Assembly (NCBI RefSeq): GCF_030816485.1
Contig: NZ_JAUSYC010000001.1
Location: 1,116,001-1,180,000, forward strand
Direction of reading: 5' to 3'
Length of the DNA stretch: 64,000 nt
From: Arthrobacter sp. B1I2
Lineage (GTDB): Bacteria > Actinomycetota > Actinomycetes > Actinomycetales > Micrococcaceae
The translations under genes were made by a program, and so were the position numbers. The notes under the pieces are model-generated. The model worked only from the letters and a program-made list of their open reading frames with translations. It searched no databases and had not been told where the DNA came from. Positions 7,448 through 16,800 of the stretch are shown in pieces (positions within the stretch are counted from its first letter, which is position 1; every line of letters begins with the position of its first letter).

Positions 7448-9688
7448 TTGAGAAACCATCAAATATCCAACGTGGACGAGCGTGATCGCGGTGCCAGGAG
7501 TTCCTGGCCTTTTTTTAGATGGGCAGTTGCCGGCCCTGGGGGTCCCCGTCCGCGTCGGTTGCGGCTCGGTCTTCCTGCACTGCTGACAGCTCTGCTGGTT
7601 GTGCTTGCTGGCCTTGTGGCGCCCGTGGCGGCTTCCGCCGCTACGGGTGATGTGGGGGTCGAGGGCCCGTCGCACTCAGGGACGGGGACGCCCACCGGTA
7701 CCAAGCGGCAGACGAATTCGCTGTGGTTCAACGACGGGATCTGGTGGGGAAACCTTTGGGACACCGGCAGTTCCAGCTTCAAGATATTCCGCTTCAATGC
7801 CTCCACAAACTCGTGGACGAGTACCGGCGTGGTGACGGAGTCGCGGGCGAACACCCATCATGACGTGCTTTGGGACGGAAAAACGCTGTATGTCGCGAGC
7901 TTCCGGTTCGTCAACGACGGCCTCCCTTCCGAGGCGGGTTTCCCCACCACCATGCGCCGGTACAGCTACAACGCAAGCACCAAGACGTACTCCAGCCTGG
8001 GATCCAGCCAAGTCAACAATCAAAAGGTCGAGACCATATCGATTGATAAGGACTCGACCGGGCGGGTTTGGGCCACGTGGCAACAGGGGAACAAGATCTA
8101 TCTCAACGTCACCGGCACCGATGGGGCAACGTGGGGGACACCGTTTGCACATCCTGCATCCTTGAGCAACGTGTCCGTGGACGACAACTCGGCGGTGATC
8201 GCCTTCAGCGGGAACAAGATCGGTGTGATGTGGAGCCGGCAGGTGGGGGACACCACCGACGGCATGTATTGGAGTTACCACGTCGACGGAGCCTCGAACT
8301 CGTCCTGGACCACGCCTGTGGCGGCGGTCAAGGGGCAGCGCAGCGGTGACGACCACATGAACCTGAAGTGGCTGGACGCTTCGTCAGATAAGGTCTTTGC
8401 TGCCATCAAGACCTCTTTTACGTCGGCGTCCCAGCCGTTGATCCAGTTGCTGGCCCTGAATACTTCAACGGCGACATGGTCTGCGCACACGATCGCGACA
8501 GTTGCGGAATGCCCCAACCGTGTGATCGTCCTGATCGATGAAAGCACCCAGACGCTGCGGACCTTCGCTACGTATCCGAAACCGAGTGGAACAACGAATG
8601 CGGGTGTCTGCACAAGTAGCGGTGGGGCGATCTATGAAAAGTCCACACCGCTGGACGCCATCAGCTTCACTACCTCCAAGACGCCCCGGATCGTGGACGC
8701 CGACCAGTATGTGCACAACGTAACTTCCACAAGGCAGAACCTGAACAGCTCCAGCCGCGGCACAGCCAACAGTGGCCTGCTGGTACTCGCTGATGTGAAT
8801 GCCACAAACAGGTACTGGCACTTCTACGATGGCAGCGGCGGTAGTGGGGGCGGCAGCACAGATACAACAGCTCCGACCGTGACGGCTACGTCGCCGAATG
8901 GCGGTGCGACCGGGGCGGCCGTCGGTGCCGATGTGACCGGGACGTTCTCGGAGGCGATGAATGCGTCCTCGATTTCATCGAGCACGTTCACGCTGACGGC
9001 TGCAGGGACGACGACGCCGGTACCGGCTGCCGTTACCTACGCAGGCAACGTAGCTACCTTGAATCCTAATTCGGATCTGGCGCCGAGCACTCAGTACACG
9101 GCGACGATCAAGGGCGGCGCCAGTGGCGTGAAGGATGTTGCCGGTAACGCGTTGGCCTCGGACAAGACGTGGACCTTTACCACTGCTGCGGCCTCAGGCG
9201 GGGGCACGTCCCAGACGGTTACACTCACTACCACCGCAGACACCTACGTTTCAAGCGGGGCCACAGGGACGAACTATGGCACGAGCACAATGCTGGGTGT
9301 TGACAACAGCCCGGTGGAGGTTTCGTACCTGAAATTCGATCTCTCGGCCTATGCGGGCAGGGCGATCCAGAGCGCCACGTTGCAGCTTCGCAGCGCCGGG
9401 AGCGGATCCACCGGTACTCAGAACGTCAAGCTGGTTGCTGACGACAGTTGGACCGAGGGCGGGGTGACGTTCAACGTCCGTCCAACGCTGGGGAGCAGCA
9501 TCGGCACATTCGGTCCGACTGCTACCAACACCAACTACAACATTCCGCTGGCCGTCAACGGCCTGGCAGGTGAGCTCGGCCAACAGCTCTCGCTTGGTCT
9601 GGATTCCAGCAGCAGTGATGGCCTGGACCTCAACTCCAAGGAGGCAGGCAGCACCGTGGCACCCAAGCTGGTCCTCACGTTCCAGTAG
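7448..9688 (+). CDS. Large secreted protein with Ig-like (Big_5) and DNRLRE modules
   Basis: At 746 residues, an unusually long, Arg-rich leader precedes the hydrophobic signal core (about residues 40-62, ending AASA). Residues about 70-460 form a Trp/Asp-rich repeat region that looks like a beta-propeller (recurring DG-x-W and SxNSWTST patterns). A Gly/Ser linker leads to a bacterial Ig-like domain at about 472-578 (DTTAPTVTATSP to TWTFTTA). A C-terminal DNRLRE/CBM96-like domain at about 585-746 (TADTYVSSG, SATLQLRS, SWTEGGVTFNVRP) follows. The role is probably binding or degrading an extracellular polymer; no catalytic residues were identified. TTG 7448 is used with GGGGAGCGAAG before it. 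Confidence 0.75.
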   Translation: MRNHQISNVDERDRGARSSWPFFRWAVAGPGGPRPRRLRLGLPALLTALLVVLAGLVAPVAASAATGDVGVEGPSHSGTGTPTGTKRQTNSLWFNDGIWWGNLWDTGSSSFKIFRFNASTNSWTSTGVVTESRANTHHDVLWDGKTLYVASFRFVNDGLPSEAGFPTTMRRYSYNASTKTYSSLGSSQVNNQKVETISIDKDSTGRVWATWQQGNKIYLNVTGTDGATWGTPFAHPASLSNVSVDDNSAVIAFSGNKIGVMWSRQVGDTTDGMYWSYHVDGASNSSWTTPVAAVKGQRSGDDHMNLKWLDASSDKVFAAIKTSFTSASQPLIQLLALNTSTATWSAHTIATVAECPNRVIVLIDESTQTLRTFATYPKPSGTTNAGVCTSSGGAIYEKSTPLDAISFTTSKTPRIVDADQYVHNVTSTRQNLNSSSRGTANSGLLVLADVNATNRYWHFYDGSGGSGGGSTDTTAPTVTATSPNGGATGAAVGADVTGTFSEAMNASSISSSTFTLTAAGTTTPVPAAVTYAGNVATLNPNSDLAPSTQYTATIKGGASGVKDVAGNALASDKTWTFTTAAASGGGTSQTVTLTTTADTYVSSGATGTNYGTSTMLGVDNSPVEVSYLKFDLSAYAGRAIQSATLQLRSAGSGSTGTQNVKLVADDSWTEGGVTFNVRPTLGSSIGTFGPTATNTNYNIPLAVNGLAGELGQQLSLGLDSSSSDGLDLNSKEAGSTVAPKLVLTFQ

Positions 9689-9708
9689 ACAGGCAAAGGC
9701 GACCTAAG

Positions 9709-9747
9709 CAGGCCGGGACTGCATCCGTCAGGATGTGGTCCCGGCCT
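9709..9747 (+). terminator. Hairpin terminator after the secreted protein
   Basis: AGGCCGGGAC pairs with GTCCCGGCCT with an inner GCATCC/GGATGT helix. The U tract is weak (CGTCCTGTTG), but position and stem strength support termination; it could serve both strands. Confidence 0.65.
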
Positions 9748-9819
9748 CGTCCTGTTGCCGGGCTCTCACGGCAGGCAGGCCATGGAGCTCCCGGCTTCGG
9801 CCAAGTTCGGTTGCTGCAC

Positions 9820-10392
9820 TTAGTCGTCCAGCAGCTCGATGAACTCCCTGGCCTGCTTCAGGGTGATATCCGAGTGCCTGGTCAATGCGTTGGCTGCAGC
9901 TTCGGTCTCGCCGCTGCGGGCCAGGGTACGGATCCTGCCGTAAATCTCGTCGTTAAGCATGTTGCTGCTCACCTCGCGGGTTACGTCGCCCTTGCTGGCG
10001 ATCGCCCGGTAGCGGTACGCAAACCGCTGCGGCTCGTCGTCGTCCTCCTGGAGCGCCTGCACCGGCTCCGGACTCCGGTAGGGCTGGGGGTGGGCTGCCA
10101 GGGCCCCTACAGCGTCGCGTGAGGCCCGCAGCCCCTCTCCAGTGGACTCGTAGTAGAACTTGATGGCGGCCATTGCCTGGCCCTGCGCGATCAAGGCGTA
10201 AAGCCGCCGGTGCTCGTCCTCCGATAACCGGCCTGCTGCTGCCCGGGCCAGCTCCTGGGGTGTGGCAGCGGGCCGGGACCGGGAAGCGCCATGCGCTGCT
10301 TTGCGCCTCCGGGCGGCGCGGTAAGCCACCGTGACCCCCGCAACCACCGCTAGCAGGATAAGGGCCGGGACCACAAGCGATTCCATTTTCAC
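9820..10392 (-). CDS. Membrane-anchored protein with ribosomal L7/L12-CTD-like segment
   Basis: This 190-residue protein has one N-terminal membrane helix (residues 5-24) followed by a basic RRRK stop. At 70-95 the sequence GQAMAAIKFYYESTGEGLRASRDAV follows the pattern of the L7/L12 C-terminal domain (AIKxxREATGLGLKEAKDLV). A second related alpha-helical stretch lies at about 160-188. It therefore probably has a small helical module on the cytoplasmic side; function is unknown. The GTG start 10392 lies 9 bases after the upstream stop; ATG 10386 is an alternative. No clear Shine-Dalgarno. Confidence 0.65.
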   Translation of the reverse strand: MKMESLVVPALILLAVVAGVTVAYRAARRRKAAHGASRSRPAATPQELARAAAGRLSEDEHRRLYALIAQGQAMAAIKFYYESTGEGLRASRDAVGALAAHPQPYRSPEPVQALQEDDDEPQRFAYRYRAIASKGDVTREVSSNMLNDEIYGRIRTLARSGETEAAANALTRHSDITLKQAREFIELLDD

Positions 10393-10401
10393 GAGCCGTT
10401 C

Positions 10402-10707
10402 TTATGTACTTCCTGGCCCTCGCCAGGTGCGATTGCTTTGCAGGCCATCCGCCCGGCCATGTTCCTGCTGTTGGTTGTACTGCTGCTGGTTCTGGCTTGG
10501 GTGGGTAGCCGCCTCCAGGCGGGCGCGGGCAGCGGTGGCTGCCTGGACCTGGGCTGCGTAGTGCCGGGCAGACCGCTCCGCGAGTTCGCGCTGGTATTTT
10601 TCGGCCTCGGACGTCCCCGCGTCACGCGGCCGCAGGGCGGTGGCGATGCCCCACAGGAGCGCCACCAAGACTATCGCCGGCAGTACCAACAGCAGTAGAT
10701 CGCCCAT
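10402..10707 (-). CDS. Small membrane protein with helical Gln-rich tail
   Basis: At 101 residues, one N-terminal membrane helix (residues 3-24) is followed by an amphipathic Ala/Glu/Arg helix (about 35-68), likely coiled coil, and a polar Gln-rich tail (QNQQQYNQQQ). Not recognised as a named family. It is transcribed with the L7/L12-like membrane protein 9 bases downstream, so the two may form one membrane complex. The start ATG has AGG just upstream. Codon use matches the neighbours. Confidence 0.6.
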   Translation of the reverse strand: MGDLLLLVLPAIVLVALLWGIATALRPRDAGTSEAEKYQRELAERSARHYAAQVQAATAARARLEAATHPSQNQQQYNQQQEHGRADGLQSNRTWRGPGST

Positions 10708-10732
10708 ACCTAGAGCCTAATCCAGATAGTGG

Positions 10733-11201
10733 TTATCCACAGCAATATTCACGGCTTCGCATACAGTGCCACCGCTGCCTGGTCAAACTCCCGGACCGGA
10801 ATATGAGGAGCACCACGGCGTTGATGCGAGACTCTCTCCCGGCGCCTTCTTTGACGCTTCCCACGGTGGATCTGCGCGAGGACCTGTGGATGAAATTCCT
10901 TGAAAGAAATATTTGCTCCACATGCTGTGATGAGTGTTTTCGCAGGTGAAACGCATGCTGGCCGCAAAAAAACTTTGATATCCACAGAGTTCCCCACAGA
11001 CTGTGCACAAGGTATGCCCCGTACTGCACAGGTTATCCACAGCACCCGCGGCATGCTGGCTTTGCGGCTGGCACCGGGGCGGCTAGCGTAGCGGGGTACC
11101 TGTTCTCCGCGGTCCAAACAGGGCCGCGCCTGCCCTGGTTGGGAGCCCTGCGCACCACCTTTCACGAGTCTTTGTGGAAAACCTGTGGATAGTGGGGATA
11201 A
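10733..11201. promoter_or_regulatory. Cluster of DnaA-box sequences upstream of dnaB
   Basis: The 645 bases between 10708 and 11352 hold no convincing gene. Two perfect DnaA boxes TTATCCACA lie at 10733-10741 and 11033-11041. One-mismatch boxes lie at 10978-10986 (ATATCCACA), 11173-11181, 11184-11192 and 11193-11201 on the other strand, and 10885-10893 (TCATCCACA). Weaker matches lie at 10914-10922, 10990-10998 and 11002-11010. The stretch between about 10890 and 10985 is AT-rich for this genome. A DnaA-binding regulatory or titration region for dnaB is the simplest reading. Confidence 0.6.
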
Positions 11202-11352
11202 CTTTTGGCCGGAGTGAGGTTTCGGAGCAGCCGACGCTTGATTGTCAGGGCCTCCGGGTAAACCTGGACAGGTGGCGGAGCCGGTTATCGGATGCCGTGA
11301 ACAGGATGGATCGCCGGGCCCATAGGCCCGGCACAAATGGAGGACGGCAGCT

Positions 11353-12735
11353 TTGTCAATCGCGCATCTGGACCCCGTCGAGACAACCCGTGGATCGGAT
11401 GCCAGCCGGAAGCCTCCCCAGGACATCCCGGCCGAACAATCGGTACTGGGCGGCATGATGCTGTCCAAAGATGCCATCGCGGACGTGGTTGAGATCCTCC
11501 GCGGGCAGGATTTCTACCGGCCGGCGCACGAGACCATCTATGAGGCCATCATCGACCTTTACGGCCGCGGGGAGCCGGCGGATGCCGTCACCGTGTCCGA
11601 TGAGCTGACCAAGCGCGCCGAGATCAACAGGATCGGTGGCCCTGCCTATTTGCACGAGCTGATCCAGACAGTGCCCACGGCAGCCAACGCCGGCTACTAC
11701 GCGGAGATCGTGGCCGAACGGGCGGTACTTCGCCGGCTGGTGAACGCCGGAACCAAAATCGTCCAGCTGGGCTACGGCTCGGACGGTGAGGTGGAGGACC
11801 TGGTCAACCAGGCACAGGCCGAGGTCTACGCCGTGGCGGAACGCCGGACGGCCGAGGATTACGTGGTGCTGAAGGACGTCATGGAGTCCACGGTGGACGA
11901 AATTGAGGCCTCCGGCCACCGCGGCGAAGGCATGACCGGGGTACCCACCGGCTTCTACGAGCTCGATGAACTGACCCACGGACTGCACCCGGGCCAGATG
12001 ATCGTCATCGCGGCGCGTCCTGCCGTCGGTAAGTCAACCTTCGCGCTGGACTTCGCCCGCTCCGCGGCTATCAAGAACAACCTCGCCACGGTCATGTTCT
12101 CGCTGGAAATGGGCCGGAACGAGATCGCGATGCGCCTGCTGTCCGCCGAGGCCACCATTGGGCTCCAGGACCTCCGCAAGGGAACCATCAAGGACGAGCA
12201 GTGGTCCAAGATTGCCACCACCATGGGCCGGATGAATGATGCCCCGTTGTTCATTGACGACAGCCCGAATATGTCGCTGATGGAAATCCGGGCCAAGTGC
12301 CGCCGCCTGAAGCAGCAGCACGATCTCAAGCTGGTCATCCTCGACTACCTGCAGCTCATGAGCTCGGGCAAGAAAGTGGAATCCCGCCAGCAGGAAGTCT
12401 CCGAGTTTTCGCGTGCCCTCAAGCTGCTGGCCAAGGAACTCCAGGTCCCCGTGATCGCCTTGTCCCAGCTGAACCGCGGATCGGAACAGAGGCAGGACAA
12501 GCGCCCCATGGTGTCTGACCTCCGCGAGTCCGGCTCCATTGAGCAGGACGCCGACATGGTCATCCTGCTTCACCGCGAAGACGTTTATGACAAGGAGTCC
12601 CCCAGGGCCGGGGAAGCGGACATTCTGGTGGCCAAGCACCGTAACGGTCCCACCAAGGACATTGTGGTGGCCTTCCAGGGCCACTACTCCCGCTTCGCCA
12701 ACATGGCGGGGGACACCGGCGGCGGCGGCTTCTAG
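11353..12735 (+). CDS. dnaB: Replicative DNA helicase DnaB
   Basis: This 460-residue helicase has an N-terminal domain of about residues 22-165 (PAEQSVLGGMML) and a RecA-like helicase domain with Walker A ARPAVGKS at 221-228. Walker B is LVILDYLQL near 330, and the DRGSEQ-type and DLRESGSIEQDADMV motifs follow. Replicative helicase unwinding DNA at the fork. No intein interrupts the usual insertion sites. The TTG start at 11353 is preceded by GGAGGACGG; no ATG fits. Its stop overlaps the convergent thioesterase by 4 bases. Preceded by a DnaA-box cluster. Confidence 0.97.
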   Translation: MSIAHLDPVETTRGSDASRKPPQDIPAEQSVLGGMMLSKDAIADVVEILRGQDFYRPAHETIYEAIIDLYGRGEPADAVTVSDELTKRAEINRIGGPAYLHELIQTVPTAANAGYYAEIVAERAVLRRLVNAGTKIVQLGYGSDGEVEDLVNQAQAEVYAVAERRTAEDYVVLKDVMESTVDEIEASGHRGEGMTGVPTGFYELDELTHGLHPGQMIVIAARPAVGKSTFALDFARSAAIKNNLATVMFSLEMGRNEIAMRLLSAEATIGLQDLRKGTIKDEQWSKIATTMGRMNDAPLFIDDSPNMSLMEIRAKCRRLKQQHDLKLVILDYLQLMSSGKKVESRQQEVSEFSRALKLLAKELQVPVIALSQLNRGSEQRQDKRPMVSDLRESGSIEQDADMVILLHREDVYDKESPRAGEADILVAKHRNGPTKDIVVAFQGHYSRFANMAGDTGGGGF

Positions 12736-13742
12736 GCGTCCCGCGAAGCCTTGGTTCCCCCGCCGGCATGCCCTGCGGCGGCCAGCAGGTGGTTCGGCAG
12801 GCGGTTCCCTGGTGCCGTTCCCCGGATCTCCAGGAGTTCGCGGGCATGCGCGTGGAGCCGCTTGTCTTCCTCGCTGACCGGCACCCAGGCGGGGACAGGC
12901 ACCGAGTTGCCGTCGTCGTCGCGGGCCACCATAACGGTGAGGCAATAAGTGGTGAGGTTCAGTTCCCGGCCCTTGGGGTCACCGGAACGGACGTGGACGG
13001 CGATATGCATGCCCTTGGTGCCGGTGTACACCAGCCGGGCTTCCACCTCAACCACGTGGCCAATGAGCAGCGGCCGGTAGAAGCGCACGCCGCCGGAGAA
13101 CACCGCAACGGTGTCCCTGCCGCAGTACCGTGAGGCGCAAACGTAGGCGGCCTCGTCGATCCATTTCATGACGATGCCGCCGTGGACCTTGCCGCCCCAG
13201 TTCACATCGGTGGGAGCGGCCATAAACCTCAGCGTCACGCGTTCGGCGGTGCCCGCACCGGTATATTCCTGGCGGTTCATGGCTTCAACGATCTGCTCAC
13301 GGATTTTGATGCGGGCCAGCGCATGGTCGCGCTGCTCGATCTCTTCCGCAGTGACGGGCTCGAACTGCTTGACCGGGATGGGTTTTCCATCCTCGCCAAC
13401 AGCAACAAAGATCACCATGCACTGGCTGCGCATGGTGGCCGGGCCGCCCCTGGGATCCCCGGAGGACACAACGGTGCGGATATGCATGGATGACCGTCCG
13501 GTGTAGACGATGGTGGCTTCCACCTCCACCATGTCCCCGCTGTTGACGGGATCGGCGAAGTGGATGTTTCCCACGTAAGCGGTGACGCAATACGACTTGG
13601 CCCATCCCACCGCCGCGGCATACGCGGCCTTGTCCACCCACTCGAGCACCGTGCCTGCGTCCACCGAGCCGCTGTGCCCCACGTCGGTGGGGGCGGCGAG
13701 GAAGCGGAGGGTCACAGAGTTGGGGCGGCCGGTCTCAGTCAT
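12732..13742 (-). CDS. Tandem hotdog-fold acyl-CoA thioesterase
   Basis: At 336 residues, two homologous hotdog (BFIT/BACH-type) domains occupy about 1-140 and 165-315. Each begins VTLRF(L/M)AAPTDV and contains a HSG/HGG plus a W(V/I)D(K/E)AAY helix; the Asp in that helix is the usual catalytic residue. Hydrolysis of acyl-CoA, chain length unknown. The C-terminal tail overlaps the end of dnaB on the opposite strand by 4 bases. Transcription is convergent with dnaB and no terminator fits between them. Confidence 0.85.
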   Translation of the reverse strand: MTETGRPNSVTLRFLAAPTDVGHSGSVDAGTVLEWVDKAAYAAAVGWAKSYCVTAYVGNIHFADPVNSGDMVEVEATIVYTGRSSMHIRTVVSSGDPRGGPATMRSQCMVIFVAVGEDGKPIPVKQFEPVTAEEIEQRDHALARIKIREQIVEAMNRQEYTGAGTAERVTLRFMAAPTDVNWGGKVHGGIVMKWIDEAAYVCASRYCGRDTVAVFSGGVRFYRPLLIGHVVEVEARLVYTGTKGMHIAVHVRSGDPKGRELNLTTYCLTVMVARDDDGNSVPVPAWVPVSEEDKRLHAHARELLEIRGTAPGNRLPNHLLAAAGHAGGGTKASRDA

Positions 13743-13791
13743 GCTGCGATCTTACTGATGGCACCGGTTACCGGCCGGTTGGGCGTGAAAC

Positions 13792-13830
13792 AAACTGCCC
13801 CGCCCACCAGAGCGGTGGGCGGGGCAGTTT
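13792..13830. terminator. Strong bidirectional hairpin
   Basis: AAACTGCCCCGCCCACC pairs perfectly with GGTGGGCGGGGCAGTTT around AGAGC. The A/T ends make it usable in both directions. It lies just past the end of the minus-strand pectinase gene. Confidence 0.85.
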
Positions 13831-13844
13831 CGATACTAGTTACC

Positions 13845-16800
13845 TCAGTCGCGGGTGTATACGATATCCGGCTGGGCCGGCAGCTCCATGCCAACCCCGA
13901 TGAAGAAGCCCGGGTGCGGCGGCTGGTTATATGCCACGTTTTCGCGGGCCACCGACTGCCGGTATACAGGATCGTGCATCAGCGTCCGCAGGCGGACGTC
14001 CGTACCGGCTGTAGTGGTGTAGATCCGCAACTCAGTGCTGTCGGCGGAAGGCCACGCGATTTCCTCCCGCCAGTCGCCCAGGAGATCAGCCTGGATGGCA
14101 GGCGTGCCCTTGGTACCGTTGTTGGATTTGGCGCCCGTTGCGGTCAGCAGCCGGTCGCTGGACTGGGTTTCCCAGTTCCATTTGGCGATGCTGGGTGTTC
14201 CGCTGTTGGTTGCCGCGTCCCAGTCATGGTCGACGATTTCACGCAGCAGGTCCCCGTCCCACCACGCCAGGAAGTTGGCCGCCGGAATCTTCTCCGAGAT
14301 CAGCTCACCCTTGACGGAACGGAGCTGACCCACTGCGGAATTCCAGGCAGCGTCGCCGCCGACCGCCCACCCTTCCGCGCCGGGAAAGCGCGGGTCGATG
14401 TCGCCCATGGCCCCGCGGCCGGTGTCCTTGACGGCGGGAATGCTCCACAGCACCTCGCCGGTCCTCGAGTCCCGGAAGGTGGCTCCGAGGTTTCCGCTTG
14501 CACCCATCTCCTCGTGCACGGCAAACGTCTCCAGTCCCGGCCTGGACGGATCGAAGTCGCTCGTGTGGATGGCGTCCCCATGGCCCAGGCCCGTGCTGTA
14601 AAGGGGTTTGCCGTTGTCATCGATGGTCATGGATCCAAAGACGAATTCGTCCTTGCCGTCAGCATCCACGTCGAGGACCGACATGTTGTGGTTGCCCTGG
14701 CCGCGGTACTGGGTACCGGCGATATCTGAATCGAACGTCCAGCGCTTGCTGATCTTTCCGCCCACCAGGTCATAGGTGGCCAGCACGGTCCGCGTGTAGT
14801 AGCCGCGGCTGAACATCATGGACGGGTGCTCGCCGTCCAGGTAAGCCACTGCCCCCAGGAACCGGTCCACACGGTTGCCGTAGGTGTCTCCCCAGGCGCC
14901 CACGTCCCCGCGAGGGGGATCGTAGGCCACGGTGTCCATGATGGTCCCGGTGGCTCCGTGGAACACGGTGAGGAATTCGGGTCCGGTGAGGACATAGCCG
15001 CTGCTGTTCCGGTAATCAGCGCCGGCGTTTCCGATCACGGTGCCGGCTGCGTCCCGGGTGCCGTCCGCCGTCTTCATGGCCACCTCGGCCTTGCCGTCGC
15101 CGTCGAAGTCATAGGCGAGCAGCTGGGTGTAGTGGGCCCCGGCGCGGATGTTCGGGCCCATGTTGATGCGCCAGAGCTTGGTGCCGTCCATCTTGTACGC
15201 GTCTACGTACACGGTTCCGGTGTAGCCGGACTGTGAATTGTCCTTGGAATTGGACGGGGACCACATCTGGAGGATCTCGTAGGACCCGTCCCCGTCCAGG
15301 TCCGCCACGCTGGCGTCCCCTGCGGAGTAGGTGTAAGGCTGCCCGTCTTTGGTGTAGTCGTCGGCGGGCTTGTCGAGTTTGATGGCCAGGTAGTTCCGGG
15401 ACATCGGCTGGAACTCCGCGGTCAGTTGGTCGCCGCCGTTGCCCACCGCCTTGATGACGTACTTGGAGGAAGCCGCGCCTGCCGGATCCAGGAAGGTGGT
15501 GCTGTTCCGGATTGGCTCATCGGTGAGCTGAACGCCGTCGCGGATGACATGGAAGCCCACCTGCTCCGGGTCAAGGCCCAGCATCCGCCAGCTTAGCCGC
15601 ACGCCTTCACCCGTCAGCAGGGCTACTGGTGCGCGGTCCAGGTTCTCCATTTGCCGGTTCACCACAGTTACCTTCCCGGTCCCCACAACAGCGGACGGCG
15701 CGGACTCGCCGCCCTTGTTCACCGTGGTCACCCGGTAGTAGTACTTGATGGTTGTCAGCACCGTGTAGTCGGTGAAATTCACTTCGGTGGCCCGGCCCAC
15801 GTACTCAAAAGGCCCGTCCGGGGAAGTGGAGCGGTACACCTGGTAGGCGGCAGCGTCCTTCACCTTCTGCCATTTCAGCGTCACGCTGGTCTTCTCCACG
15901 GCTTTGACGTCCACTTTGCCGGTGGCGGCGGGGACGGGGGTGGCGGGATCAACCAGGGCGGTTTCCACCGTGTTGGAGGGAACCGACTCGAGGCCCGTGC
16001 TGTCCAGGGCGGTCACGAAGTACTTGTACTTGAGCCCTGCGAACGCCGTGGTGTCATGGAAGGCAGGAGCCGTCACGTCCGCGGCAACGAGTTGGGGTTC
16101 GGTCTCGAAGGACGCCTGCCGGAAGACCTTGTAGGCGGCGGCGTCGGGCACCGCATCCCACGCGAGGTCCACGGTGGGCGGTTCAGCTGCGGCGTTGACA
16201 GCGGTGGGGCGCAGGTTGGCCGGTCCCACCAGCAGCGGGGTCACCTCCAGGCCGTTCAACCGCTGGCCGGAACCGCTGATGCTGAGGTTCAGCTGGCCGT
16301 CCGTGACCAGGACCTGGTTAATGATCTTGGTGGCGGAGGAAGCCTTGCTGGAGGACACCTGCCCGAACGGGGTACCTTCGGCGGCCACGTCCGTCCTGGT
16401 GGAGCCGATCCAGTCGCTGTGATAGGTCTTGAGCGCGTAGGTGCCATTGGGTACGTCAAGCTGGAATTCGAAGCTGGACCCGCTCAGCACGAAGTCGCGC
16501 AGGAGGTTGCTGGTGACGGCGCCGCGGTCCCGGTCACTGAGGACGGAGGTGTCCTTGAACCCGAACCCGCGTTCCGCGGTGTAGGGCATGGTCCGGTTAA
16601 CCTCGGTGTAGCCGGGCTCGACCGGTGCGCCGGCCGGCCCGAAGTCGAACTTGTACTTCGCCTGCTTGGTGGTCAGGGCCAGGGGAGTGCTCGGCTCTGA
16701 GAGGCCCTTGCCGTTCATCGCGGCCACGCGGATGCTGTAGGCCGTGCCTTCCGCAAGGCCGGTGAGGTTGGCCGTGGGTACCGTGGCAGTGGTGGTGAGC

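Noticed and set aside
10733-11201. The DnaA-box cluster as the chromosomal oriC
   Set aside because: dnaA, dnaN and rpmH are absent from the window. The neighbours are dnaB and unrelated genes, so a regulatory or titration role is more likely than the main origin.
10749-11477. Open frame of about 242 codons on the minus strand upstream of and into dnaB
   Set aside because: It covers the DnaA-box cluster and the dnaB start, has no Shine-Dalgarno, and its translation is low-complexity with no domain-like pattern.
11353-12735. Possible intein in dnaB
   Set aside because: The helicase motifs are contiguous and the length is normal at 460 residues.
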